Shown: positions 18,087 to 26,855, counted from the stretch's first letter. The stretch: 64,000 nucleotides of DNA from Endozoicomonas montiporae CL-33 (GCF_001583435.1 NZ_CP013251.1:62001-126000), one strand, 5' to 3'. The notes: a model not told the origin generated them from the sequence alone. A program made the numbers and translations.

Positions 18087-19070
18087 TCAGGGAAGCGCCG
18101 GAATACTCTCCTGACCGCGTAAACACATCATTTTTTTAAATTCATCCGGATCTTTGAAGTTAAGAACCTGGTTTTCCTGATGCTCTTTATCCACTTCCTG
18201 CTCAGGATGGACGAAGGTAATGATTCGGGAAATCCAGAATCGGAAGGCTGCAAGGCGCAGCATCAGTGGCCATGCTTCCCTTTCCTGAGTCGTGAATGAT
18301 CGAATGTCGGAGTAGGCTTGTGTGATGGTCGTCAAACGATTGTCATTCAACGACAAATCCGGGTTAATACACCAGTCATTGACGGTAACGGCCAGATCAT
18401 AGAGCAGGTAATCATGGCAGGCGTTATAAAAGTCGATGATACCGGTGATTCTGCCCTGTTCGAACAGAGCGTTGTCATGGAACAGGTCGCCGTGGATCAA
18501 TCCTGTGGGTAACTGGTCAAACCGGGACAATTCTGAGGTAATACTCTGCCAGGCCGATTCCATGAGCTCTGCATCGTCAGCAGACAACAGGGTATTCAGC
18601 CGTTGCACCTGCTGCTTCAGCCAGGGAATACCCCGCTGGTTTTCCTGTTGCAGGGCTGATTTCTGGCCAATTCTGTGCATTTTCGCCAGTTGTGTACCAA
18701 TCTGGGCGCAATCTTCAGCACTGATGGTTTGCAGGTGTTTGCCTGAAAAGCAGGGGCTGATCAGACAGGGCCTGTCCTTTAGCGTATGCAGGGCTTGCCC
18801 CTTTCGATCCTTGATGGGGGCTGGAACCTGAAGACCGCCTTCACTGAGTTCTGTGATGAAATCAATAAAAAAAGGCAGGGTGTCTTCTGGCAGATATTCA
18901 AACAGCGTCAGCACATAGCGTTGCTGCTTGTCTCCGGACTTCAGATCGATGAAGTAGTTGGTATTCTCGACACCGCTCTCGATACCTGTAAAGTCTTGCA
19001 GGGTTCCAAGATCGTAATGCGACAACAGCGAACGGATGTCGCTGGCAGACAAATGGGTATAAACGGACAT
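18087..19070 (-). CDS. thrB: Homoserine kinase, aminoglycoside-phosphotransferase type
   Basis: Phosphorylates homoserine in threonine synthesis. It is the APH/choline-kinase-fold enzyme used by Pseudomonas rather than the GHMP-type ThrB of E. coli. In its 327 residues the catalytic loop GLIHGDLFHDNALF and the Mg-binding GIIDFYNACHDYLLYDLA are both intact. It lies downstream of a DUF2782 lipoprotein gene on the same strand and divergent from polA, as in Pseudomonas. Confidence 0.92.
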   Translation of the reverse strand: MSVYTHLSASDIRSLLSHYDLGTLQDFTGIESGVENTNYFIDLKSGDKQQRYVLTLFEYLPEDTLPFFIDFITELSEGGLQVPAPIKDRKGQALHTLKDRPCLISPCFSGKHLQTISAEDCAQIGTQLAKMHRIGQKSALQQENQRGIPWLKQQVQRLNTLLSADDAELMESAWQSITSELSRFDQLPTGLIHGDLFHDNALFEQGRITGIIDFYNACHDYLLYDLAVTVNDWCINPDLSLNDNRLTTITQAYSDIRSFTTQEREAWPLMLRLAAFRFWISRIITFVHPEQEVDKEHQENQVLNFKDPDEFKKMMCLRGQESIPALP

Positions 19071-19147
19071 AACTTCCTTAACGTATAGCCCCTGTGCTTT
19101 CTTGCACTGATATTGGCATTCTGTTTATAAACCGGTTTTTGGTGGGC

Positions 19148-19543
19148 TTACTTCCACTGGAAAATAGTCCACGATGGGACAAGCATGCCGGGTTTATCGG
19201 CTCTAATAAAGTTACCCTCACTGTCGGCAGCGACCAGGAAATACGGAGGGCCGACTTTGGGTGTCACGTGAATGGCGTAGAGGAAAGGACCAATACGATA
19301 TTCGCGAATAGTGCGGTCATCTCCCGAACGGATCACAACGGTTGTATCATCCCGTTGTTCCAGTTCTTCGGGGCGCAGGTTTTTGGGAATTTTATTAAAG
19401 TCAGCTTCGCTGATGACATTCGCTTCCGAACTGACTCTGGGTGGCTTTTCCAGATCGTTTTGCTCTGAGTCCGGTGCTTTGGTAGCGCAACCTGCGGTAA
19501 GAAGGCTGGCTGTAACCAGCGAGGCTATGAGTTGCTTGTTCAT
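19148..19543 (-). CDS. DUF2782 small lipoprotein
   Basis: A 131-residue predicted lipoprotein: signal MNKQLIASLVTASLLTAGCAT with a lipobox Cys near residue 18. The mature part has the DUF2782 pattern (DDTTVVIRSGDDRTIREYRIGPFLYAIHVTPKVGPPYFL). The function is not established. The frame extends eight codons upstream, but the ATG at 19543 begins the signal peptide. The conserved position is between polA and thrB. Confidence 0.8.
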   Translation of the reverse strand: MNKQLIASLVTASLLTAGCATKAPDSEQNDLEKPPRVSSEANVISEADFNKIPKNLRPEELEQRDDTTVVIRSGDDRTIREYRIGPFLYAIHVTPKVGPPYFLVAADSEGNFIRADKPGMLVPSWTIFQWK

Positions 19544-19566
19544 ATTGTGTATCGCTCGTGCTCTCA

Positions 19567-19586
19567 TTTAGAAGGCGGAACTGGTA
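19567..19586. repeat. Solo end of a family B element
   Basis: TTTAGAAGGCGGAACTGGTA matches the terminal 20 bp of family B copies (TTTAGAANNCGGAATTGGTA) with few changes. No opposite end is visible. It lies in the divergent promoter region between the DUF2782 gene and polA. Confidence 0.5.
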
Positions 19587-19650
19587 TAAAATAGCCGCAG
19601 TCGCTGAGTTTACTCGGAATTCTCTAAACCGAATATCATTTTAAAAAGTA

Positions 19651-22425
19651 ATGACTATGTCAGAACAAGTTTCAGAACATGTGCCAGAAGCCGCCTCCAG
19701 GCAAGAGACAGCCCCGCTGATTCTTGTTGATGGCTCTTCCTATCTTTACCGTGCTTTCCATGCCTCGGAGCGCGCTAACCTGCGAACCTCTGATGGTCAG
19801 CCTACCGGCGCGATCCGGGTCATGACCAACATGCTGCGCAAGCTGAGCAATGAGTACTCTGGCAGTACGGTCGTTGTCATATTTGATGCCAAAGGGAAAA
19901 CCTTCCGGCATGACATGTACTCCGAGTACAAGGCTACCCGCAAGCCCATGCCGGATGACCTGCGCTCTCAGGTTCAGCCAATTCACGATATTGTTCGTGC
20001 GCTGGGCATGCCACTGCTGATGATTGAAGGTGTGGAAGCGGATGATGTCATCGGCACTCTGGCCCGCGAAGCGACGGAAAAACAAGTGGATACCATCATT
20101 TCTACGGGCGATAAGGACATTGCCCAGCTGGTATCCGAGCACGTTACTCTAATCGATACCATGAAGAACGAAGCCACTGACCTCTCTGGAGTCGTGGATA
20201 AGTTTGGTATCCCTGCCCATCTGATTGTGGATTATCTGGCTCTGATGGGCGATTCCAGTGATAACATTCCCGGCATGCCGGGGGTTGGGCAGAAGACTGC
20301 TCTGGCTCTTCTGCAGGGCATTGGCAGTATTGATGATATTGCCGAACGTCTGGATGAAGTTCCGGCACTGGGTTTTCGAGGCAGTAAAAACTTTGCCAGC
20401 AAGTTTGCTGAACACAAAGATGTGGTGCTGTTATCCCGTGAACTGGCCACCATTAAAACCGATGTAGAACTGCCAGTGGGTGTAGACGGCCTGAAGGCTG
20501 AAGCCATCGATAAAGAAGCGTTGCTCGAACTGTTCCGGACGTTTGAATTTCGCTCCATGATCGCAGAGCTGGACAGTGGTGCAGTAGAAGCTTCTGAAGA
20601 TCAGAAGCCAAAGGTTGAAGCACACTACGACACTGTTCTGACTGAAGATGAGTTTAACCATTGGCTGGAACAGCTAAATAATGCTGAGCTGTTTGCTTTT
20701 GATACTGAAACCACCAGCCTCGACTACATGGTGGCAGAGCTGGTGGGGGTTTCTTTTGCCATTGAGCCGGGCAAAGCGGCTTATGTACCCGTGGCTCATG
20801 ATTATATGGGGGCACCGGAGCAACTGAATCGTGACTGGGTGCTGGAGCAGTTGAGGCCTCTGCTGGAAAACGATGAAAAGAAAAAAGTAGGCCAAAACCT
20901 CAAGTACGATCAGAGTGTTTTGGCACGCTATGGTATCCATCTTCAGGGCATTGCTTTTGATACCATGCTTGAGTCGTATGTATTCAACTCCACTGCTACC
21001 CGCCACGATATGGACAGCTTGGCTGATAAATACCTTGGTCATCGATGCACGTCTTTTGAAGACATCGCAGGCAAAGGTAAAAAACAACTGACGTTTAATC
21101 AGATTGAACTGGAAAAAGCTTCACCCTATGCCGCTGAAGATGCCGACATTACCCTGCGTTTGCATCAGGCTATCTATCCCGGGCTGGAAGCTGAAGCCTC
21201 TCTGGGCAAAGTGTTCCACGACATTGAAATGCCGCTGGTGGATATTATTTCCCGGATGGAACGCAACGGTGCCAAAGTCGATGGCTCATTGTTGGCAAAG
21301 CAGAGTCTGGAGATTGGTGAACGGCTGAAAGAGCTGGAACGACAGACGCATGAAATGGCGGGTGAGCCGTTTAATCTCGCTTCTCCAAAGCAACTTCAGG
21401 CATTGCTGTTTGAAAAGCTGGGTTTGCCGGTCATTAAGAAAACCCCTAAAGGACAACCATCGACGGCTGAAGAAGTGTTGCAGGAACTGGCACTGGACTA
21501 CCCGTTGCCCAAGCTGCTGATTGAGCATCGTGGTTTGAGCAAGCTGAAGTCTACCTACACTGATAAACTGCCACAGATGATTAATCCTGAAACTGGGCGA
21601 ATTCATACGTCTTATCATCAGGCTGTAACAGCAACAGGACGACTGTCGTCTTCTGACCCGAACCTGCAGAACATTCCAATTCGAACTGAAGAAGGTCGCA
21701 GAGTGCGACAAGCATTTGTTGCGCCGCAGGGCTACAAACTGATCGCAGCAGACTACTCCCAGATTGAATTGCGTATTATGGCGCACCTTTCTGGTGACAG
21801 AGGGTTACTGGAAGCCTTTGCTAACGGTCTGGATATTCACAAAGCGACAGCTTCGGAAGTCTTTGGTGTGACTCTGGACGATGTGACTTCCGAGCAGCGT
21901 CGCAGTGCCAAGGCGATTAACTTTGGCCTGATCTATGGTATGTCGTCGTTTGGTTTATCGAAGCAGCTGAACATTTCCAGAAAGTCGGCGCAGGAATACA
22001 TCGACCTTTATTTTGATCGCTACCCGGGTGTGCTGCGCTACATGGAAACCACCAAAGAGAGTGCCCGTGATAAAGGCTATGTTGAAACGCTGTTTGGCCG
22101 TCGTCTTTATTTACCGGAAATTAACGCACGAAACGGTATGCGTCGTCAGGGAGCAGAGCGTACGGCCATCAATGCCCCCATGCAGGGAACGGCTGCGGAT
22201 ATTATCAAACGCGCCATGGTTGATGTGGATCACTGGCTGACAGACAGCAAACTGGATGCTCGCATGATTATGCAGGTGCACGATGAATTGGTTCTGGAAG
22301 TGGCTGAGAGTGATCTTGAGTCAGTTCGTAAAGGCGTTGAGGCAAAAATGTCTCAGGCCGCTACTCTGGATGTGCCATTACTGGTAGAAGCAGGTATTGG
22401 TGATAACTGGGATGAAGCACACTGA
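19651..22425 (+). CDS. polA: DNA polymerase I
   Basis: Repair and Okazaki fragment polymerase of 924 residues. Three domains are present: the N-terminal 5'-3' exonuclease (LILVDGSSYLYRAFHA, TGDKDIAQL, MGDSSDNIPG), the 3'-5' proofreading domain with an intact DxE (FAFDTETTSLDY near residue 350), and the C-terminal polymerase (DYSQIELRIMAHLSGD, the RRSAKAINFGLIYGMS O-helix, and VHDELVLEV). Length is typical. It is followed by the sRNA array rather than directly by a coding gene. Confidence 0.97.
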   Translation: MTMSEQVSEHVPEAASRQETAPLILVDGSSYLYRAFHASERANLRTSDGQPTGAIRVMTNMLRKLSNEYSGSTVVVIFDAKGKTFRHDMYSEYKATRKPMPDDLRSQVQPIHDIVRALGMPLLMIEGVEADDVIGTLAREATEKQVDTIISTGDKDIAQLVSEHVTLIDTMKNEATDLSGVVDKFGIPAHLIVDYLALMGDSSDNIPGMPGVGQKTALALLQGIGSIDDIAERLDEVPALGFRGSKNFASKFAEHKDVVLLSRELATIKTDVELPVGVDGLKAEAIDKEALLELFRTFEFRSMIAELDSGAVEASEDQKPKVEAHYDTVLTEDEFNHWLEQLNNAELFAFDTETTSLDYMVAELVGVSFAIEPGKAAYVPVAHDYMGAPEQLNRDWVLEQLRPLLENDEKKKVGQNLKYDQSVLARYGIHLQGIAFDTMLESYVFNSTATRHDMDSLADKYLGHRCTSFEDIAGKGKKQLTFNQIELEKASPYAAEDADITLRLHQAIYPGLEAEASLGKVFHDIEMPLVDIISRMERNGAKVDGSLLAKQSLEIGERLKELERQTHEMAGEPFNLASPKQLQALLFEKLGLPVIKKTPKGQPSTAEEVLQELALDYPLPKLLIEHRGLSKLKSTYTDKLPQMINPETGRIHTSYHQAVTATGRLSSSDPNLQNIPIRTEEGRRVRQAFVAPQGYKLIAADYSQIELRIMAHLSGDRGLLEAFANGLDIHKATASEVFGVTLDDVTSEQRRSAKAINFGLIYGMSSFGLSKQLNISRKSAQEYIDLYFDRYPGVLRYMETTKESARDKGYVETLFGRRLYLPEINARNGMRRQGAERTAINAPMQGTAADIIKRAMVDVDHWLTDSKLDARMIMQVHDELVLEVAESDLESVRKGVEAKMSQAATLDVPLLVEAGIGDNWDEAH

Positions 22426-22546
22426 TACAGGGAAGACCATGCGTAACTGAGAGTTTTGTAAGGTTTTTGTAAGGTCGAAAACAGTCAGGAACTAATCTCT
22501 GAACTGCTTGTCTTAGATAGTAACAGTCACGTTAAGTGGCTTGTTT

Positions 22547-22646
22547 ACTCCTTGTGTGTTTAGTGTTGGCAAGAAGCAGTGGTCAGTACCCCTGCAGACT
22601 ACTGCATCAACCAGCTTCCTTCCCCCAAAGGCAGCTGGTTTTTTTT
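22547..22646 (+). ncRNA. Putative C-rich-loop small RNA, unit 1
   Basis: The unit starts with a 25-nt block (ACTCCTTGTGTGTTTAGTGT and GGCA-containing end) that is identical in units 2 and 3. Next comes a 9-bp stem (GCAGTGGTC at 22576-22584 with GACTACTGC at 22597-22605) whose loop carries ACCCCT. The unit ends in an intrinsic terminator (22610-22646) with ACCAGCT/AGCTGGT arms, a CCTTCCCCCAAAGG tip and eight Ts. No coding frame is supported. It sits between polA and engB, the Spot 42/ErsA position. Whether the shared block is the RNA 5' end or a promoter cannot be settled by eye. Confidence 0.65.
22610..22646 (+). terminator. Intrinsic terminator of sRNA unit 1
   Basis: ACCAGCT pairs with AGCTGGT, with an inner CCTT/AAGG pairing, a C-rich loop (CCCCC) and a run of eight T residues. 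Confidence 0.85.
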
Positions 22647-22760
22647 CGCCTGTAAAAAAGAGACCTGCCGTGCAAAAAAAGTTTTTCAAAAAAATAAAAA
22701 AAATTTTGAACTTTTTCCAGAAGCCGTTGTCTTAGATTATGCAGGAGGGAAACTTTCTGC

Positions 22761-22863
22761 ACTCCTTGTGTGTTTAGTGTTGGCATATACGGGCAGTCTG
22801 ACGTTCCCCAACAACAGACTGTCATCACCAGCTACCAGTCCCCTCTGGTAGCTGGTTTTTTTT
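22761..22863 (+). ncRNA. Putative C-rich-loop small RNA, unit 2
   Basis: This unit has the same 25-nt block as units 1 and 3, then a 9-bp stem (GGCAGTCTG at 22792-22800 with CAGACTGTC at 22815-22823) with a loop containing TTCCCC. A terminator follows with a 12-bp stem (ACCAGCTACCAG/CTGGTAGCTGGT), a TCCCCT loop and eight Ts. The architecture parallels unit 1 although the stem sequences differ, which suggests selection on structure. Units 1 and 2 also share TTGTCTTAGAT 32-38 nt before the block. Confidence 0.65.
22827..22863 (+). terminator. Intrinsic terminator of sRNA unit 2
   Basis: Perfect 12-bp stem with a short C-rich loop (TCCCCT region) and a T8 tract. It is one of the strongest terminators in the window. 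Confidence 0.9.
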
Positions 22864-22926
22864 ATCTCTATAGACGACAAATGTTTAATTTCGGAGTAAA
22901 GTTTTTCTTCTTTTGTCGATTCCTTA

Positions 22927-22958
22927 TACCAATTCATGTTTAGAAGACGGAATTGGTA
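22927..22958. repeat. Family B remnant (fused ends, 32 bp)
   Basis: The two termini of the family B repeat (TACCAATTC and GACGGAATTGGTA) lie together without the internal 125 bp. It lies between sRNA units 2 and 3. Confidence 0.6.
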
Positions 22959-23075
22959 TTACCCAATGATCCGCTTTTTTTGATCTTTCGCAGGGCTTTT
23001 TGTGGTGCATGATTTCTTTCATCGTTGTATGCGATGAAAAAAATCACCATTTAAGAGTTTTTATGGAGCGATCCA

Positions 23076-23121
23076 TGGAACTATTTGTGGAACTATTTGT
23101 GGAACTATTTGTGGAACTATT
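23076..23121. repeat. 12-bp tandem repeat, 3.8 units
   Basis: TGGAACTATTTG is repeated three times and followed by a partial fourth copy (TGGAACTATT). It is non-coding and lies between sRNA units 2 and 3. Confidence 0.9.
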
Positions 23122-23175
23122 CAAAAAAACGCAGGTCTGATGTTGTGTAAGGTGGCTGAATGCCTTCTTACACCA

Positions 23176-23261
23176 ACTCCTTGTGTGTTTAGTGTTGGCA
23201 AATACTCCGTTTTCGGAGCTTTGAACTCCAGTTCCCCTCCCCCGGGAACTGGAGTTTTTTT
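23176..23261 (+). ncRNA. Putative C-rich-loop small RNA, unit 3
   Basis: The third copy of the identical 25-nt block is followed by a small CTCCG-TTTT-CGGAG stem, whose loop is T-rich unlike units 1 and 2. A long terminator then has AACTCCAGTTCCC/GGGAACTGGAGTT arms and a C/T-rich loop (CTCCCCC). The T tract ends 1 nt before the convergent engB stop codon, so the hairpin probably terminates both transcripts. Confidence 0.6.
23224..23261 (+). terminator. Terminator of sRNA unit 3, shared with engB
   Basis: A 13-bp perfect stem with a C-rich loop and T7. On the minus strand the same stem, preceded by the engB stop, could act in reverse. Confidence 0.85.
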
Positions 23262-23262
23262 C

Positions 23263-23952
23263 TTATTCTTCTTCGTGATTTTCTACAGAACCTTCTTCAT
23301 CAAATGGCTCTTCGTCAGGCAGTTCGTTGTCTTCAACCCCAAGCCAGGTGTCAAGGTGATGAGCCAGCTCGGTGACACCGGTTTTTTTCAAAGATGAGAA
23401 TAGCTGAACAGTGACCTGATCATGCTCTTTTACTTCATTTTTGAGCTTGTTAAGCGCCTGTTTGCCTACGCCGGACTTTAGCTTATCAGCTTTGGTCAGA
23501 AGAATGTGAAGGGGCATATGAGACTCAATGCTCCACTGCAGTATCATTCGGTCAAATTCTTTCATGGGATGCCGAATATCGACGAGCAGTACTACACCTG
23601 CCAGAGATTCCCGGTTGGTCAGGTAATCATCCAGATGCTTTTGCCATTTTATTTTCATGGCTTCAGGGACTTTGGCATAGCCATAGCCCGGCAGGTCAAC
23701 AAGATAACGGTTTTCTTCGATCTCAAAAAAGTTGATCAGCTGCGTCCGGCCAGGGGTTTTACTGGTTCTGGCCAGTTTGGATGATCCTGTCAGCGCATTA
23801 AGAGCGCTGGATTTTCCTGCATTGGAGCGACCGGCAAAAGCCACTTCAAGGGCATTGTCCGGTGGGCACTGCTTCAGGGTCGGAGCACTTGTCACAAAGT
23901 GTGCTTTACGGTAATTCAGGTGACGGGGAGTGGTATTATTTGATTCAGTCAT
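23263..23952 (-). CDS. engB: Ribosome biogenesis GTPase YihA/EngB
   Basis: Essential GTPase acting in assembly of the large ribosomal subunit. In its 229 residues the G1 motif is GRSNAGKSS, the G3 [10 protein letters not shown], and the G4 LTKADK. The C-terminal 25 residues are an acidic tail ([16 protein letters not shown]). It is convergent with the sRNA array and divergent from cytochrome c4, as in Pseudomonas. Confidence 0.95.
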   Translation of the reverse strand: MTESNNTTPRHLNYRKAHFVTSAPTLKQCPPDNALEVAFAGRSNAGKSSALNALTGSSKLARTSKTPGRTQLINFFEIEENRYLVDLPGYGYAKVPEAMKIKWQKHLDDYLTNRESLAGVVLLVDIRHPMKEFDRMILQWSIESHMPLHILLTKADKLKSGVGKQALNKLKNEVKEHDQVTVQLFSSLKKTGVTELAHHLDTWLGVEDNELPDEEPFDEEGSVENHEEE

Positions 23953-24296
23953 GAGGCTTGTTCTGGTCGCCGACTCGGTAAGTGTTTATACTAGTCAGCG
24001 TTTCGGGGTGTATGCGGCCGGTGGCTGCTGTATTCGCTGAAAAGCACTTAACACACTGTTTGTATGAGAGTTTGACAAGAACGCATGGTGAAAGTTCTTA
24101 TCAGATTTCTGACAAACACTGTGGAATAACAGTCTGGAAAACAGACTGGGTTGATAACAGTAAACATAAACAAGTGTGTCATCCAAAATCTCTTCTGAGA
24201 TTCGGAAACGCTGATTATAACAAACAGTCTTTCTGTATGGTTTGGCCAGAATAATAACAGCCATTTTAGGCAAGTGCCGTAGCTGGGTCAGGGGTA
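23953..24296. other. Divergent intergenic region engB / cytochrome c4
   Basis: 344 bp without a supported gene. Both flanking genes start here, so it should hold two promoters. A perfect TTGACA is seen on the plus strand at 24072-24077. No repeat or RNA structure was recognised. Confidence 0.5.
24072..24101 (+). promoter_or_regulatory. Candidate promoter for the cytochrome c4 gene
   Basis: TTGACA (24072-24077) lies 18 nt before TCTTAT (24096-24101). The -35 is perfect and the -10 matches 4 of 6. Confidence 0.35.
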
Positions 24297-24914
24297 ATGA
24301 AAAAAATCATTCTCAGTCTCTTAGTTCCATTGGGTGTCTCATTAGGCGTTTCTGAATTGGCGTATGCAAAAGGAGATGCAGAGGCCGGTAAGGCTAAAAT
24401 CGCCACCTGTTCGGCCTGTCACGGGGCAACAGGCGTCAGTGCTGCACCCAACTACCCAAATCTTGCTGGCCAGGGAGAACGTTACCTGATCAAGCAGATT
24501 AAAGAAATCAAATCGGGTGTTCGCAGTGTGCCGGAAATGGCGCCGTTCACAGGCAAGCTGACCGATCAGGATATTGAAGACATTTCAGCATTTTATGCCA
24601 GCCAGCCAGCAGTAAAAGGTGTCGCTGATCCGGAAAAAGTGGCTCTGGGTGAAAAACTGTTCCGCTTTGGGGACGCCAAAAAAGCTATTCCGGCATGCAG
24701 TGCCTGCCATTCACCAACAGGTAAAGGCAATTTCCTTGCAGGCTTCCCGTACTTGTCCGGTCAGCACCCAGCGTATACCGAAAAGCAGCTGAAAGAATTC
24801 CGGGAAGGTATTCGGGTGAATGATGGTGACTCTAAAACCATGAGAATGATTGCTGAAAAACTCAGCAATAAAGAAGTTGAGGCTCTGGCCAGTTATATCA
24901 GTGGACTTCAGTAA
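24297..24914 (+). CDS. Diheme cytochrome c4
   Basis: Periplasmic or membrane-associated diheme electron carrier that donates electrons to terminal oxidases, plausibly including the caa3-like oxidase encoded here. The 205-residue protein has a signal peptide (cleavage after ELAYA, about residue 24) and two cytochrome c domains with heme motifs CSACHG (near residue 38) and CSACHS (near residue 137). Axial Met candidates are in VPEMAPF and SKTMRMI. It has the usual cytochrome c4 length and domain symmetry. Confidence 0.93.
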   Translation: MKKIILSLLVPLGVSLGVSELAYAKGDAEAGKAKIATCSACHGATGVSAAPNYPNLAGQGERYLIKQIKEIKSGVRSVPEMAPFTGKLTDQDIEDISAFYASQPAVKGVADPEKVALGEKLFRFGDAKKAIPACSACHSPTGKGNFLAGFPYLSGQHPAYTEKQLKEFREGIRVNDGDSKTMRMIAEKLSNKEVEALASYISGLQ

Positions 24915-25067
24915 GTCTGATCGGGCTAAAGCGTCTATCCTGTTTTCAGATAAATGGTTTATCCATTGTGATTATCCAATACGAAAACAATAGACCGGAC
25001 GTCGCAGCTCAGGTGGAAGTGCTGTTAGGGCAGACGGTAACAAACGCTGCACTGGCGGGAGTGACTG

Positions 25068-25787
25068 ATGAGAAAAATAATTCAAGGCTTTTGGCTATTG
25101 GTTTTATGCATCCCTTTTCTGGCGCAGGCAGCTCCTGTTGAGGGCTTTAAGGAAGGGAAAGATTATCATCTGTTGAAATCACCGGTTCAGACTTCAGTCT
25201 CTGATGACCGTATCGAAGTGGCTGAAGTGTTCTGGTACGGTTGCCCACACTGTTCCAGTCTTGAAAAAGTGGTCACTCGCTGGAAGCCTCAAATGACCGA
25301 TGAGGCTCAGTTAGTCCGGGTTCCGGGTTTTTTCGGGCCTAACCTCTGGCAAACCCATGCCCAGCTTTATTACACACTGGAAAGTCTTTTTCCGGATGAA
25401 AAATCACTCAAACCAGTCCATGACGCTATATTCCAGCAGGTGCAAGAGAGAAACAACCTTCTGAAGAACGAAGAAGAAATGCTGGGTTATCTGACCAAAC
25501 ATCACAAAGTGGATAAAGACAAGTTTCTGTCTCTCTACAACTCTTTTGGTGTAAAAAACCTGATGAACCAGGCTTCTTCCAAAGTTCGCGGTTATCAGTT
25601 GACCGGTGTGCCAGTACTGGTTATTGACGGGCGGTTTGTGGTTGAGCCAAAAGTGGGTCTGGAAAGAATGCCTGAGATTGCGGATTACCTGATCGAGAGA
25701 GTGAGTAAAGAGCGCGCCGAAGCAAAGGCAAAGAAATCTCCGACTAGTCCCCAGTCAGCAAAAGATCAGAACGCTAAAGTAAAGTAA
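25068..25787 (+). CDS. dsbA: Thiol:disulfide interchange protein DsbA
   Basis: Periplasmic oxidase that introduces disulfide bonds into secreted proteins. The 239-residue protein has a signal peptide (about 1-21), the active site CPHC in FWYGCPHCSSLE, and the cis-Pro loop TGVPVLVIDG. A Lys-rich C-terminal tail of about 25 residues extends beyond the usual end. It follows cytochrome c4, as in Pseudomonas. Confidence 0.93.
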   Translation: MRKIIQGFWLLVLCIPFLAQAAPVEGFKEGKDYHLLKSPVQTSVSDDRIEVAEVFWYGCPHCSSLEKVVTRWKPQMTDEAQLVRVPGFFGPNLWQTHAQLYYTLESLFPDEKSLKPVHDAIFQQVQERNNLLKNEEEMLGYLTKHHKVDKDKFLSLYNSFGVKNLMNQASSKVRGYQLTGVPVLVIDGRFVVEPKVGLERMPEIADYLIERVSKERAEAKAKKSPTSPQSAKDQNAKVK

Positions 25788-25863
25788 TTGTTACGGTTGT
25801 GGGATAGTCGCTGAGCCTTAGGGTAAGCTTAGAAACAGAGTCTGTAACTTTCGGATATCACTG

Positions 25864-26736
25864 ATGCCGATAAGAACCCTTAAGGGAGCCATTGCTGCCA
25901 GCTTACGCAAGCGCAGCAAAGCTCCTCAGGCTGTTGCCTGTAGCGAGCTAGACTATTTCCCCGTCAGCTTTAAAAAACACCAGTGCCTGCGACTGCTTAG
26001 TTTTAACATCCAGGTGGGCATAAACACTCAGCAATACCGTCACTATCTTACCCGTAGCTGGCAGCATGTCCTTCCTCATGCCAAACGGGTTCAGAACCTG
26101 AATTCAATCGCTTCTGTTTTGCCTGACTTTGATATTGTTGCCCTGCAGGAAGTGGATGGAGGCAGCTTACGTAGCGGCTTTGTCAACCAGACTGAATACC
26201 TTGCACTTAAAGGCCGTTTTCCCTATTGGTACCAGCAGCTGAATCGCAATCTTGGTAAATTTGCCCAGCACAGTAATGGGCTGTTAAGCCGTTACAAACC
26301 CGCCAATCTTGAAGATCACAAATTACCCGGCATTATTCCGGGGCGTGGCGCCATTGTTGCGGAGTATGGTCAGGGGCGGGAAAGTCTTCTGGTCGTGATG
26401 ATGCACCTTGCACTGAGCCGGAGAACCCGCGACATTCAGTTATCGTATATTCGCGAATTGGTACAGTCCTACCGGCATGTTGTTCTGATGGGCGATATGA
26501 ACACTCATGCTGAACAGTTGCTCAATCAGTCACCACTCAGGGGCAGTGGTTTACAGGCTGCACACTGGGAGCAAAATACCTTTCCCAGCTGGAAGCCGCA
26601 TAAATCGCTGGATCATATTCTTGTCAGCCAGTCGCTACTGGTGAACAAAATGGAAGTATTGAATTTGCCGGTTTCAGACCATTTGCCCGTGGCTGTCGAA
26701 ATAGAAGTGCCGGATAGTGTGCAGTTGAAGAAGTAG
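25864..26736 (+). CDS. Endonuclease/exonuclease/phosphatase family protein
   Basis: A metal-dependent phosphohydrolase of the EEP fold; the substrate is unknown (nucleic acid or phospholipid relatives both exist). In its 290 residues the family motifs appear in order: LLSFNIQVGIN, DIVALQEVDGG, LMGDMNTH, SLDHILV and SDHLPVAVEI, so all catalytic residues appear present. There is no signal peptide. It holds the same position after dsbA as in Pseudomonas. A minus-strand-oriented terminator lies 30 bp beyond its stop. Confidence 0.88.
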   Translation: MPIRTLKGAIAASLRKRSKAPQAVACSELDYFPVSFKKHQCLRLLSFNIQVGINTQQYRHYLTRSWQHVLPHAKRVQNLNSIASVLPDFDIVALQEVDGGSLRSGFVNQTEYLALKGRFPYWYQQLNRNLGKFAQHSNGLLSRYKPANLEDHKLPGIIPGRGAIVAEYGQGRESLLVVMMHLALSRRTRDIQLSYIRELVQSYRHVVLMGDMNTHAEQLLNQSPLRGSGLQAAHWEQNTFPSWKPHKSLDHILVSQSLLVNKMEVLNLPVSDHLPVAVEIEVPDSVQLKK

Positions 26737-26764
26737 GAAAAATATCTGAAGGTGCCGGAGCCAT

Positions 26765-26815
26765 AAAAAAAGGTCTGGCATCGAGGGGGAAGGAGGAGGG
26801 GTGATGCCAGACCTT
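26765..26815 (-). terminator. Orphan intrinsic terminator with C/U-rich loop (minus strand)
   Basis: The stem is 13 bp perfect (26770-26782 with 26803-26815). Read on the minus strand, the 20-nt loop ACCCCTCCTCCTTCCCCCTC is followed by seven Ts. The plus-strand side has no T tract, so the direction is minus. No minus-strand gene precedes it, which implies a small non-coding transcript. Confidence 0.75.
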
Positions 26816-26855
26816 AACAAATTCCAACCAGAAGTCAGGGAGTAATTGATGGGAA
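26765..26855 (-). ncRNA. Putative small RNA ending at the C/U-rich terminator
   Basis: A TATACT box on the minus strand (complement of 26855-26860) lies about 90 nt before the end of the T tract, so a transcript of roughly 80-90 nt is plausible. No good -35 was found. The loop resembles those of the polA-engB units but lacks the 25-nt block. Confidence 0.4.

Noticed and set aside
22547-22600. Sigma-54 promoter in the shared 25-nt block (TTGGCA)
   Set aside because: The GC dinucleotide required 10 nt after the GG is not found at the right distance in any of the three units.
23076-23121. Possible CRISPR or iteron array
   Set aside because: Only 3.8 units of 12 bp with no spacers and no replication gene nearby; it is a simple tandem repeat.
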